Origin: Gnetum montanum
Lineage: Eukaryota > Streptophyta > Gnetopsida > Gnetales > Gnetaceae
DNA: 64,000 nucleotides
Direction of reading: 5' to 3'
Assembly (NCBI GenBank): GCA_015680685.1
Contig: MNCI01006048.1
Coordinates: 48,467-112,466, forward strand
The notes beneath the pieces were generated by a model that was given only the letters and a program-made list of their open reading frames with translations, was not told the origin of the DNA and made no database searches. Made by a program: the position numbers and the translations under genes. Positions 11,609 to 23,639 of this stretch are shown one piece after another; the stretch's first letter is position 1; each line of letters begins with the position of its first letter.

Positions 11609-12301
11609 AGATAGGAAAGTTAGAGTAGCCTTTTATTTTTAATTTTTAGTTCTTCTTAACCCTTTCTCCCAATGCATGTCTGTAGTGTGATGATTGTAAT
11701 TTTACGACATTCTTTATTCGAGTGTGACATACTTGGACACACACAAGACTGGAAATAATGATTGAGATCACTTCATCATTGCAACATTTACTTAGTTTAA
11801 GTATTTAATTATTATTATTATTTATCACTATTAAATGTGGAATGAGTATGACTTAATCACAAACATCTATGTGTGACTACTTGGTATCCCAGTAGCGGAC
11901 TTGGGCCATGCGCTTGGTAATCCTAGTGGTAGTCATGCACGAGGTCCAAGATGTGTATCAATGATTAAGGAATGGATGCTCATCGCACTTAGGCTAGCTT
12001 AGATTCTCTCTCCCTATCTCCTATTAGTTTAAATATCTCTTCCCTTTCCTCCTAGCTTAATTAAAGATTACTTTCCATTGTCTCTAGGAGAAGCATTAGT
12101 TTAGGAACACATCATATAGCTCACTCTAGACTAAACCATATATGACAAAGCAAATACTAGTCGAGGAGGGAAGATAGGGAACTATGATCAACGAGTAACT
12201 ATCTAGATACCACAACTAGCCTATCTATGTAGTTTGACCAGATCATGCATGAAACGCTTGTATTTGTATGGTTAAGTGTTGGGGTACCTTGCCACTCATC
12301 A
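11609..12301 (+). repeat. Right LTR of nested element 1 (5' part missing)
   Basis: Matches 6744-7436 of the left LTR, including ATTCGAGTGTGACATACTTGG, the GGTAGTCATGCACGAGGTCC block and the CACTCATCA end. CACTG follows at once and completes the target duplication. Confidence 0.85.
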
Positions 12302-13050
12302 CACTGACTTCTACCTCATGTTAAAGGATGACCTGCAAAAGAGGATAGATAGGGGAGAGTTGGTCCTAGATGCATCTAATCCTATTTGACCATAAAATTA
12401 ATCAATGTAAGTGTAGAAGGACCTATTGAATGTCAATAACAGTGCATATGTCATATTAGTGTTTAACATCCATGACAATCATAGACCTATAAGGGAACCA
12501 TTAATGATTTAAGTATCCCCTCATGATGAAAGGGCCTTTTCAACTTCCACCAACGCAAGAATTCTTTTGTTGTGAAAGTACCATCATGAATGCCTCCAAG
12601 GAAACCTTTTGTTATTAGGGTTCCCAAGCCCACTATAACCTAGCTAGCCCATACAATTGAACATTAGCCTCCTGTAGTGTCCAATGCTACAAATTCTTCC
12701 TCCCAAATAACCAATAATGACCAGAAGGCCTCAACTAAGTAATGAAAGAAGCATAATTGGAAGCCCAAAAATAAGGATGATAAGTAGGCCAAGTCACAAA
12801 AGGAAGTGGGCCAACTAAAGTCCACTCCTATATCCTCAATACCCATGACTACCACAAGTCAAGCTACTTCTACAAGCAAACCATGAGAGAATCCTAAGGG
12901 CCAAGAGAAGAAGAAAGAGAAAAAGCCACAAAAACCCAAGGCTAAAGTATGCATTTTGGATTACATGGAGAAAATAAAGAACAACTAGGAAAACAAGTTC
13001 ATGGCTAACAACAAAGGCTTCCTCAATGTAATGAAGTAGGTTAAGCAATC
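12302..13050 (+). pseudogene. Gag 3' end and linker of giant element
   Basis: Directly after the nested element the Gag frame resumes as DFYLMLKDDLQKRIDRGEL. Joined across the insertion with the upstream GHDT, this is the Tat-lineage Gag end (GHDTxxCxxLKxxIxxLIxxG). A lysine-rich linker with KKKEKKPQKPK-like stretches (12900-12950) precedes the protease. Several TAG stops are present. Confidence 0.6.
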
Positions 13051-13059
13051 TATCAAATA

Positions 13060-13580
13060 GGAGAACATAACCTTCAGCTTATACGACTTGATTATGATTT
13101 CTGCCATACATCGTGAGCTACTATTCATAATGTTGACTTACATCCCCATTAATAATAACATCTCTTCTAATGAAGAATCCATCCATGTAGTTATGGTTCC
13201 TTCTTTATGAAGGGAGAGGAAGTCAACATCGCTAGTATTTTATGATAGTGAAATCAAGACAAATTCCCAAAATGGCAAGGTAACTAGGGCTTTTATTTTT
13301 ATCACCATACAAGTAGGCCAATATAAGGTGCATTAGGTGCACATAGATGATGGGGCTACAACTAACGTTATCCCATGCACTATCGTTAAGTGCCTAGGCT
13401 TGATAGAGCATATACAACATACAACAATCATAGCTCTCAAGTCCTTTAATAGATTACAAATTGCTATCAAGGGGTAAATCTCATTAGAATTTGTGGTAGG
13501 GAAGAAATTCCACATAACTATAGATTTCTTGGTAGTGGAGGAAATACTACCTCTTATGATCTTTTTGTATCTGGCCCCAC
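13060..13580 (+). pseudogene. Aspartic protease of giant element
   Basis: Retropepsin that would cleave the Gag-Pol polyprotein. From about 13080 the frame reads ISAIHRELL, then SLVFYDSEI. At about 13335 comes VHIDDGATTNVIPCTIV, the Tat-type active site (usually DxGSSxNVI, the flap-side equivalent of DTG). ITIDFLVVEEILPLMI follows at 13508, the usual ..IxFxVVD..YNxIxGR block with the GR lost. A few TAA/TAG stops break the frame. Sequence resembling the element stops at about 13580, where the antisense gene begins. Confidence 0.7.
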
Positions 13581-13589
13581 TTTAGGATC

Positions 13590-16500
13590 CAAGCATAATA
13601 ATCCTTCTAGTCTTGGGCCTTTTGGGAGATTAGATTCATTTGCATCTATTGCTCAACTAGCTTCTTGGAATGAGCAACCTTGTCATGGATGTTGTGCCAG
13701 TAGTGGGCCCACATAATCTATTTGGTTCATAGGTTTCTTGAGTTGGTCAATTGGGCTTCCACAAAGGCCATATGGTCCTTGAGATCCTTGATCCTCTAAA
13801 CTTATCTTTTAGTTTCCTTTTTGAAGGTCATAACTTGCTCCCATAGGGATTTATTCAACCTCTAAAACTCCCATGAAGTTTTTGCACATGAAACTACAAG
13901 ATTAGTGGTGTTTTCATATAACTTTAGGCGAACATTTTGAGTATCAAGAGGAAGCTTAGGTGAGGAGTCAAACTGCATGTTGCAGTTTGGGTCCCACGTA
14001 ATTGATGGCACTAAAAATAACAAGTATGATCATAAACACAATAAAAAACTAAGATAGCCATAACACAACCCATATATACCTCTAAAAACCATAGCAAAAT
14101 AACTAAGTCATAGTAAAACATAGTTCTTACTAATCTTGGGTGCAACATATTGCAACCTATCAATGATTTCCTTTGCCACTCCATGCATGAATTCTATCTT
14201 ATCTAGGACCTCTACCCATGGATTCATGTAAAACATGGATCTAGAGGCCTCCACTGGTGGCTCAAGAACTATAATAAGCATAACAATTATTGAGAGGTTA
14301 AAATGAAGACCAAGCATAAGGCCATAGGCTATAATGAGTAGAACTAAGGCATAGGCATACATGCATCCTCATCTTGATCAAGGATAATGACTGGGGGCTA
14401 CTTGGGCAGTCGCTCATCAAACAAGATGTTTAGATCATCCATGTCAACATTGGCCAACCCTTCAACCTCATGTTGCTATAATAGTGCCTCATCTACATGC
14501 CTTTTTTCCTCCACTACAATCTAGCCATACATCTTTGCTCCTCAACAACATTTTTATGCTCCTCCTTCACATGCCTCTACTCTTCTTTCATAGTGGTAGC
14601 TTGGGCTACCATCTCTTGTAGCTGATCTGTAGCCATAACCAATTAGACAAGTTAGCAAATGTAGCCATAAGATATAGAACATAACATAGCCAAAAACACT
14701 AAGAATATAGCTAGAATTCCCTGTAACTGGCTGATATGACTAGTTGAGCCTAAAGAGGATCTTTGGCTTGGTGGGTGGCTCTGATGCTAGTAGTGCTTTC
14801 ATTGTGAGCCATTTCAACTTGGGCTTGGCTACCACATTAGCCTCAGAATGCAGCTGTTAGGACCTATTGATGTCCACTAGAATTGTCAAGGGCTCCTCCC
14901 TCATCCTTTTAGGGGATTCACATTGCTTACCATCAAATCCTTTGGTGGTAATAGATAGAAAGTCTCTCATGTCCTCCAATGGATTATGGGCCTACATAGT
15001 TGGATAAATATGCTTTATCCAAGGCCTAGAGACTTGGTTTGGATCTTGACTTATACATTGCCCATTCCTACTCACCACCAAGAACTTTATAAATCTCTAT
15101 AGATAACCCATAAAAATGCATAATGCATGTGGATTATTATAGAGGTGTATTTGTAGAGTTTGAAGGTTTCCTCCTTGAGGCCCATAGCCAAGGAAGTAGC
15201 CTAGTTGAAATGAGTATCCTCCATCAAGACCTTCTTGAAGGTCCATTTCTGTGTGATACTAATTACCTTCCTTTGTGACAACAATTTAGGAAAGGCACAA
15301 GATTAGAATAAAGGATAAGATTCCTTTTATTCAAGATTCATGAAGCCATCCAATGCAAGTCCAGAGTGGTCCTTGCTGGTACTAGACCATTCTTCAACTT
15401 CCTCAAGATGGTAGACCTCCTTCACTTGTTTGGTAGCAACTATCATCCCATTAGTGGGAATACTAGACAAGTCATGGAAGGTTATCTCACTGATGGAAAT
15501 GGTGATTATTATGCCTTGTACAATGGTGTGGAACACATTGGCTCTTGCATCGAAGGAGTCAATGATGTTCATCTTCTTTGCAAAAGGAATGGAAGGGCTA
15601 GATACCATGAAGACATTAAGCAAACCTACAAGCATGATGTTGTTTGGATGTTTCCAAACACCTACTTCCTCAACCACTCATGTACCAGTCCCACATCACC
15701 AAATATTAGGATGAGGGTATCTACAGAGCATTTGGAAAGGGATATGATAACATTAGAAGGAGTGAAAGCTCTTACAAGATAATGATAAATGCCTAGCATT
15801 AGTACAAGTATGTTTAAATCATAGATTAAGATAGTATGACACTTAAGACTCCAATAGCCATAAAGCATTATGTAAAACATAGGAAACCATTCTTATTCTC
15901 ACCTTTCTTCTTCTTGCTTGGTGAAGCTCATGTAGGGATCCTAGCGGCAATGTCTTTATCTATAATGCTCTTGGGGGTCACCCACTAGTTGTGTGCTATT
16001 TTGATAGCTACACACTTCTTGTAAATAGAGTTGAATGTGTTAGTGTATTCATTAAAGTATCCTCTTAAATATTCATATATAATAGTTCTGATCTTGGGAC
16101 CTTTGGTAAACTCACTCAACATGGTTTGGGCCATCACCAAGATTTAATCATTCTTGATCAAGCCTTGATCATTAACCCTATACCTGCAAGATGCATGTAA
16201 AATCAATAAGTTAGGAATGCTAACCAAACTAGTAAATCCAAGACATTAAAAACTTGTAATAACCATGCTTACCCTTGCAGGCAATACACATTGCCTAGAG
16301 GATTCTAGAATAAGATATGGACTCTATGCATCATCATGAGAGTATTATTAGCATTTTACTAAGAATACTTTGGCATCCTCTAGATGCCCAAAAGGTAACA
16401 TGTACCAATTGTATCCTTACTCTCCATCGGCTCTCCTATTACCCAGGTTTCTAGATCATTAGTTATTAACTGGGTGACCAATCTCATAGACCTAGGTAGT

Positions 16501-18248
16501 AAGGTCTCCACTATAACCCTAGCCACATTTGTAGATAAGTGTGACCATAGTATCACACTAAAGTATTATAAGATGTAGGCAAGGAATTACCTTACCCTTG
16601 GTCAAAACCATAGTGAGGCCCTCTCCAGGTTCATGTTAGGCAAAGGGATGTTTGCCTTAGGTTGGCTGATGTAACATAGAATGCTAACAAACTCAACCAT
16701 GATGAATATGGGTTTCAGAAAGGCCCTACATGGGAAAATAAGAACATAATTAAGATCATGTCTTAACACTTAGAATTTCTTAACAAATTTTACAAAACAT
16801 CTTAGTTGGGGGGGGGGGGGGGGGGGTTTGTGTTTGGGCGGAGGAATTAGCCTTCATAGAAAACTCTAAGGTTTTTGTTAAAATTTATTAAGTAATCCAA
16901 AATAGACATTATTACAACCCTTGTAGCCTTCACACATCATAGCCAAAATCATGCCTCTATTTAAAACCACATTGACAAAAATAGCTTTAAAACCTTAAAA
17001 ACCACCATAGGAAGATGCTTACTAAAAATAGTAAAAAAAATTTAATTATCTTAAAACTAAATTTAGAACATTTCCAACATCCTAGGGAATCTTCAAAAGC
17101 ATGGGACATTGATAAGAAAAGTTTCTAAGCATGTCAACACTACCCATCTCCAAGGGGTAAAGATAATACATCCATGACAGAGCCTAATTTACATAGCTGA
17201 GATGAAAAATTTAGAAAAAAAATTCATCAAAAATCTAATTTTAGTGATTCCATCACTAAAATAATCCTAAAACCGTAAAAGTTGTAGCCATAAGTAGAGG
17301 AAGCCAAAATCCCTAGCCATTTTTTCACAAAACATAGCAAAATTCACATAAATGTAGTTGTCACCATAAACCCCCTTTCATGTAGGGTTAGCAAAAAATT
17401 CTCCAAAACTTTGTTTGAGCTCCAAAAAAAGTAATTCCACCACTATTTGAAAGCTTAAATTAAGCCCTACATACCCATAGGCATAGAAAATTTTAAACCC
17501 TTTCAATTTCTCAAAATGAAAAATTGTAAGCCTTTATAAAATTTGAAAAATGGCACAAATCCTAACTACACAACCTAATCAAAATGGTCATAACCTATCC
17601 ACATCAACTCCAAAATGAATGAGATCATAGCTAATAGAAACCCTAAACCTAACACTAAAGACTCATAACCTTATATTTTGATAATTCACAACCATTTGTT
17701 TGTACAACTTGTATAGCTAAGGTTTCTTTTATGATAACAAACATTAAAAAGCACAAAATTTACAAGAACTATTTTTTAAATCACATTAAACAAATCCAAA
17801 TAATGAAACAACCTTAGGGAGGCATAAATACAATCAAAATACCATGTAGAATTTAGTTGAAATCATATTTTACCAAAACCTCTAGCCTAGATCTAAAAAA
17901 ACATCTCCATCATCAAACTAGCAAAAAAAGCACATGAGAATGATAAATTTAATTTTAAAAACTAAATCAAATAATGACTAGAAGATTGAATGACCCTTGA
18001 TCTATGTAGAAAGAGGTAAAATAAGAGGTGGTATTTCCTTGAAATTTAATTTTATGAACCTCCTTATTGTAAATCTAAGAAACAATGGCCTCTCTCCTAG
18101 CTAGGAAACTATAGAAAACAACTAAGAATGGCCTACCTTGGGGTAAGTGAGGATGATCCTTGGATTAAAAATAGCCTATGTAATTGGGAGATGTCATGTG
18201 CAGCCTCATTTTCCTCTTAGATCCTTCTATTTTTGCTACTGACTCCAT
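13590..18248 (-). pseudogene. Spliced antisense gene inside the giant element (unrecognised protein)
   Basis: Read on the minus strand, coding blocks alternate with GT-AG introns. Proposed exons, 5' to 3', are 18248-18137 (MESVAKIEGSKRKMRL..), 16725-16596 (..FIMVEFVSILCYISQPKAN..), about 16533-16273 (TNVARVIVETLLPRSMRLV..), 16183-15903 (YRVNDQGLIKND..), about 15770-14740 (several frames, including 15677-15327 and a WTFKKVLMEDTHFN block), 14626-14361 (coiled-coil QLQEMVAQATT..), 14268-14131 (LEPPVEASRSMFYMNPW..) and 14010-about 13590 (a second coiled-coil-like tail). Most donors are GTAAG or GTGAG and acceptors end AG. The GG|G phase at 16273/16183 joins LQG to YRVNDQG. Stops (mostly TAG) make it a pseudogene. 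I do not recognise the family; it could be a captured host gene or another transposon ORF. Confidence 0.55.
16808..16826. repeat. Poly-G run (19 G)
   Basis: An uninterrupted run of 19 G on the plus strand within the large first intron of the antisense gene. This gives a C tract in that gene's transcript sense. Confidence 0.9.
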
Positions 18249-18589
18249 GTTTCTTAATGATTGCTCCACCAACATTGAAGTTTGAAAATCCAAAGGGTTG
18301 AAGCCTCTACACTACCTATGGATGGTAGCAACACTAAGAATGAGAAGTATTTTGTAGCATGAATCTTTGCTAGAGCTTTCATCTAATGTGTTGTATTCTA
18401 GGATGGTAGTTGTAATAAATTTTTGCAATACTTTAGCATTAAAATCTAGACTAAAACCTAAACGCCTCCTCCCTTATCCCCATTGCCAATTTTATGCACT
18501 AGAACTTAAGGTGCACTAAAGTGCAAAGGGGAAAAAGTCTTCTCTATGGTGGGAATGGTGAAATACAATAACTATATTCAAATGTTTGA

Positions 18590-21530
18590 ATTTTTGATAG
18601 TGGCCCCCACCATACATCCTCCATGCATGGTGTTTCAAGTTTGGAAACTATAGCAATGTTAGGGTTTTGACCCCTTGGAACATCTATAATTATGCTTAAG
18701 CCTTCTCGCCATTGTATCTATGTGAGGTAGTGTGAATACTAGTATCCCTTGCCTCACAATGCTTCCATACTAACCCCCTTATCATTTTTATTAGCAATGA
18801 CCTACCCCATCAAGCCCCAAACTCTAAAAAGAAGTTAAATCTTAATGAAACCTACCACTTTGGGCATCCATGCTAAGGCAACACTTCCCAACATGGACCA
18901 AATAAGGTAACATCCATACTTGTCCCCAGTGCCCATCAAGCCCAAATATGACCCCCAGAGTGGGCCTATATGACCTAGAACCCTTCTAGTTCCCCCTGAC
19001 AGCCTTGAAACCTCATCAAACCCAGTCAAAAGTGCTTGACACTTTTGGATTTGGTGGATCCATGTTGGGGGATGCCCCATCCATGTTTCCTAATGTGGAT
19101 GAATGGGGGATAACCAAAACTATCAGAATCGATTACTTAGTTATCATATTTTAATTTCAACACTCCTTGGTAGCCTCTATTAACCTATATTTGCTAAAAA
19201 TAACTCAAATTTTCATACCTATATCTATCTTCACATTGGTAAATCCCCCCTCCCCCATGTTGCCTAATTTGGAGCCAATGTGGAGGCTCAGGGGATATGC
19301 CATAAAACCATTCTCCAAGTCTCAAATTACCAGAAACTTTACTTTGATAGCCCTAGTGCCCCTCCATGACCTCTGATAGTTGATAATTGCTAAAACTTAA
19401 GTAGATTTACATCCTTGAAGCCTTCTCCACACTACTAAAACCCCCCCATCCCCACCNNNNNNNNNNNNNNNNNNNNNNNNNNNNNNNNNNNNNNNNNNNN
19501 NNNNNNNNNNNNNNNNNNNNNNNNNNAACCTACTCTATAGCTAGAAATAGCCTAATAACCTACTCTAGTGAATTATATATCTAGTGTGAGCCTACTAAAT
19601 CCTTCATATGCTTCAAAACTAAACAAAATTGGCAAAAAAATCATCATCCCCTTCCCATCCATGCTAGGGTCACCGTGCCCAACATGGAGAAAAGGGGGAA
19701 TGACTACATGAACATCTAGGAGACTTAAAACTAATGAATTTCAATGTTAAATCTTAACCCTTGACCCCTTGCAACCCCAACAAGTCTCAAACCCTATCGA
19801 ATCTTGTCAAAAATGGTTCAAAACTTGAACCCAAGTTGATCCATCTAGGAGGAGATCCTATCCATGTTGGCCAACATGGAGCCAATGTGAATGGAAGGGG
19901 AGATGGCCAAAACTTCTAAGATTTGTTAAAAATTAACTTTTATTAATAACCTAATCATCTTAGGGATACAATAGCTAAAATATTTCAAAAATGACCCTAT
20001 TTCATAATTTTCCTAGCTTCTACACTGAGCCCCCTCCCTCTTCCATACTAGCTAGCATGGATGTAGCTAAGAAGGTTCATGGAGGATTAAAAATACACCA
20101 AAATGATGTCAAAATACCCTGTACTTATCCTACAACCCTATCAACCCCTTTGGAAGCCACCAGACCTTGTGAAATCAACCCAAATTAGCAAAAAACCAAA
20201 TCCCCTAAGGTCCTTCACACTAGTTCCATGCTAGCCAATGTGGAGCCATCATCGAACTAAGTAACTCATAAAACCACCTAGGGATCCTACAAACTACCTA
20301 ATTTTGATCCTAAACCCTAGCCCTTGACATCAATAACCCTGGGACCTAACATGCATGGTTGATTGTGCTCAGAGTTTGCCTAGATCTAAAATTTTTGATC
20401 TATCCATGATGGGAACCACCTCATCCATGTTGGATAGTGTGGAGCCAGTGTGGATGAGTTGTCTTTCTCCCTTTGATAGTAGACCAACATCCTAGGAGTC
20501 CAAAAACCTACACTAGCAAAGCCTAGAATCTCACAACCTTGCGATTTCACTCATTTAACCTCACTTTAGTCACTGAAATCCATCAACTCCCCTCCTTCAC
20601 ACTGGAGCAACACTGCCCAACATGGATCAAGGGGGTGTGATCATGCATGACCTTAAATAGCCTCCAAACCTAGCTAGAATCAATTGAAAACTTGGAAAAT
20701 CATTGTTTGCAACAGTAGAAATCTATAAACTTGGTAATTTTCCCCTGAGACAATCTTAAAGCCAAAAAGCAAGGGCACCCCCTTTTCTCCATGCTAGCTA
20801 GTGTGGATCCAGCATGGAGACCACCCCAAACTTGTTTTAGCACTCAAAACCTTATCCAAATGGCCTCAAAACCTAGTTAGGAGGTACAGAACTACAAGAT
20901 CTCAATTCCAACTACCCATCTAATTCTATTTCATCCTATTTTGATCCAAATTTGGATCCTCTATACTAAGTCCCCTTCCATCCATGTTGGCTAGTGTGAA
21001 GACAAGAAGTGTAACTTTAAGACCTACTTTTTAATCATCTTCAACCTTCAAAATGATCAATTGTGATATATTTGGCCTTGTGTTACCTTGGGAAGGCCAT
21101 GGAACCCCAACTTTGATCCTTTAGATGTCATGTAACACACTTCCACTAGTCTCCACATTGGCCAGTGTGGATCCAATGTGGAAGCCACTTTTAGGATCCA
21201 ATGAGGGGTTCCAAGGGTTCAAAATGATGCTAAAACTGATCCATTTCCTTTCCCAATCAACTGCAATGAAATGCAAGTATTTGGAATCAAATATTATCCA
21301 AAATAAGCCTTGAAAACCATCTAGATGTTTCATCCACACTAGGGGTCACCCCATCCATGTTGGCCAACGTGGGTCTCGCATGGATACCATAAAAACCTTA
21401 CCTTTTTAGCCTAAACAGCCTCGAAATAGCCTTGGTTGATGTCTAAACTCACCTATAATCCTTGTATCCTAAAGCAATGGTCCACTAAGGTCTAAAATTA
21501 GTAAACTCTAGAGCTTTTTTACCATGTGTT
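18590..21530. repeat. Divergent ~190 bp tandem array
   Basis: The anchor CCATG(T/C)T(A/G)G, followed by CCAA.GTGGA-type words, recurs near 18869, 19057, 19255, (gap), 19660, 19862, 20041, 20229, 20421, 20597, 20787, 20982, 21150 and 21351. The spacing is mostly 170-200 bases. Copies are strongly diverged and none is coding; the short open frames here are by chance. It sits between the antisense gene and the reverse transcriptase of the giant element. Confidence 0.65.
19457..19526. other. Assembly gap of 70 N
   Basis: A run of 70 N inside the ~190 bp tandem array, where repeat collapse would be expected. True length is unknown. Confidence 0.95.
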
Positions 21531-22149
21531 GGCCAAGATTTACAATATGTATTCTGCTTTATCTTATGTGACATTGTCTCATCATATTACAATCTATTTT
21601 AACCATCATTGCATTGTTGTCCTTATTTACCTTCAATACTACTTCTATTTCAATGTTTTTGCCTTTATTATCTACATTATAGCACTGTATAGCCTTGTTT
21701 AGCCTTTAATTGGTATTGAACGATGGGGTTTGATCCTTATTGGCCACCATTTGGAACCATGTGATGATGGCCTGCTAAGGCCTAAAACTAGCATCATGGC
21801 CTACCAAGGCCTTAAACTGGTAAGCTTGTGACCTTAGTTAACCTTGTTTTACCTTATTATGATTGTTTCACTTTATTATGATTGTTTCATGGCCTTTTTT
21901 TGACCTTCATTTAGCCCTCATTTCATCTTATTTCTCTCTTTCCATCTCTTATAGCCTTATACGACCTTGTTCACCTTTTGTTTACATTCTATATCATGGA
22001 TTTGCATAATTTTAGAGCATTTTGATATTATTTACTCCTATTTACCTAGGTGCCACTTAATATGCTTATGGTTGACATGCAGGACTAAATTCTAAGTATC
22101 TAGGAGTATATCAATTTTCCTTTTAAGCCTTAGTGGGCCTTACAGTGAT
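21531..22149 (+). other. Non-coding stretch before RT
   Basis: CTT/ATT-rich sequence with no supported ORF. At 21765-21830 it holds two copies of the GGCC...AAGGCCTTAAACTRG minisatellite word that is amplified again after the integrase. Confidence 0.5.
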
Positions 22150-23200
22150 GTAGAATGGTGTATCGACCCTAATTACCTAGATCTTGAACCTAAGAGTATT
22201 GTTGACAACATGGCCTCAATAGAGAAACCTCTAGAATGGCCTAAAAATATAGTTAAAACCTTGGACCTAGAGGTTGGTGACATTACTGAAGACTCTCTCA
22301 TTGAGGTTCCTATCACAACACACAATGGTAAGGAGAAGACCCTAAAACTAAATTCCTCATTCGAACCTTAATAGGCTCAAGACATCACCAAGGTCCTACT
22401 AGACAACATCAAGGCCTTCACTTTGTCATATGAAGATATGCTAAGCCTAGACCTATGCCTAGTACAACACAGCATCATACTTGATCCTAGCATTAGACTA
22501 GTTAAGCAAAAAGTTCTCAAGATTAGACCTAATGGGTATCCAACATAGTGGTAGTTCCTAAGAAAAATGGAATTATTGGCATTTGCATCAATTTTTGAGA
22601 TCTAAATAAGGAAACCATCAAGGATGACTTTCCTTTGCCTACTATTGATTAACTTATCGATACCATGATTGAGCATGCCTTGTTATCTTTTATGGATGGG
22701 TTCTCAAGATATAACTAAATTAGATCAACCAAGAAAATCAACTTAGCATGACCTTCATGATCCCTTATGATACCTTTTTCTATACCATGATGCCCTTTGG
22801 CCTTAAAAATGTATAGGCAACCTACCAACGATCCATGACGTATATTTTTAGTGATTACATGCTAGGTTTGCTTAATGATTATGTAGACAATATAGCTATT
22901 AAGTCTAAAGTGACCAATAACCATGCTAATGACCTTAATCTTGTACTTAAATGATGCCTCAGGTATGAGCTTAAGCTTAATGAAAAATTTTCTTTGATGT
23001 CAAGATCGGTAATATGCTTAGCTTTGTAGTATTTGAAGTAGGGATACATGTTGATCATGACAAGGTTAGGGCCATATCAAACTTGGTAGCACCTAGTAAC
23101 CTTAAGAAGCTTTAGGGACTACTCAATGCCAAGAAACCTTTGAAAACCTTAAGCAAGAATTGGTGTAGCTACTAATAGTCTATCCTCCACAAGAAGGTAA
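22150..23200 (+). pseudogene. Reverse transcriptase of giant gypsy element
   Basis: RNA-directed DNA polymerase that copies the element RNA. Blocks appear in order on the plus strand: LVKQKVLKIRP-like text at about 22500, VVPKKNGI at about 22548, DFPLPTID near 22625, FMDGFSRY at about 22690, MPFGLKNVQATYQR with one stop (22790-22830) and a LNDYVDNIAIKSK block at 22874-22910. That last block stands for the YxDD catalytic box, with YVDN in place of YVDD. Frameshifts occur near 22990. The wording is Tat-lineage gypsy. The changed DD and the stops make it inactive. Confidence 0.75.
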
Positions 23201-23204
23201 GCCT

Positions 23205-23500
23205 TTTTAGATCTACCTTGCTATCTCTAACACATCCATTGCCCCTCTCCTTTGTCAAAAATGTGATGATGGAGTAGAGATGCCAATATACTACCTGACC
23301 CATGCATTAATTACCCATGAGACCCAATACACTAAAGTGGAGAAGTATTGTCTAGCACTAGTCTTCTCATTGAAGAAGTGGAGACACTACCTCTTCAGGA
23401 ACCAAGTCGACATCATTTGTAAAGATAACATACTTACAATCATAATAACAAATATTTACAAGAGTAGTAGTATAGCCCAATAGAAAGCCATAACCACAGA
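23205..23500 (+). pseudogene. RNase H of giant gypsy element
   Basis: Downstream of RT, the frame through 23280-23483 reads MPIYYLTHALITHETQYTKV, then EKYCLALVFSLKKWRHYL and a VDIICKDN end. This is the gypsy RNase H block (P.YY.S.AL...E.RY...EK..LALV.....LR.YF....I.V.TD). It would degrade RNA in the RNA/DNA hybrid. Some of the acidic residues are replaced. Confidence 0.7.
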
Positions 23501-23639
23501 GTTTGACCTTCATTACATTTCTTAATACTTAACGAAGGGTCAAGCCATAGCTGTACAACTCACTATTTCACATTTTTATGACCAAAAAACTATAGACCCT
23601 AAGTTTCCCAATGAACATGTCAAGATCTTTAACCAGGTG

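Larger units (their letters stand above)
6572..12301 (+). mobile_element. Nested small gypsy element 1 (non-autonomous)
   Basis: An LTR element inserted in the gag of the giant element. The left LTR is 6572-7436, the tRNA-Asp-like primer site is at 7438, gag is at 7588-8800, a proline/serine-rich linker runs to 9579, then a conserved non-coding stretch, an accessory ORF from 10932, a single N at 11608, and a partial right LTR 11609-12301. No protease, RT or integrase is seen. Compared with element 2, the N replaces about 1.9 kb: the end of the accessory ORF, the purine tract and the first ~170 bases of the right LTR. That loss is probably an assembly collapse rather than a biological deletion. 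Confidence 0.85.

Noticed and set aside
15366-15782. 138-codon plus-strand ORF
   Set aside because: It is the complement of an exon of the antisense gene. The minus-strand reading joins to flanking exons with splice signals, and the plus-strand one does not.
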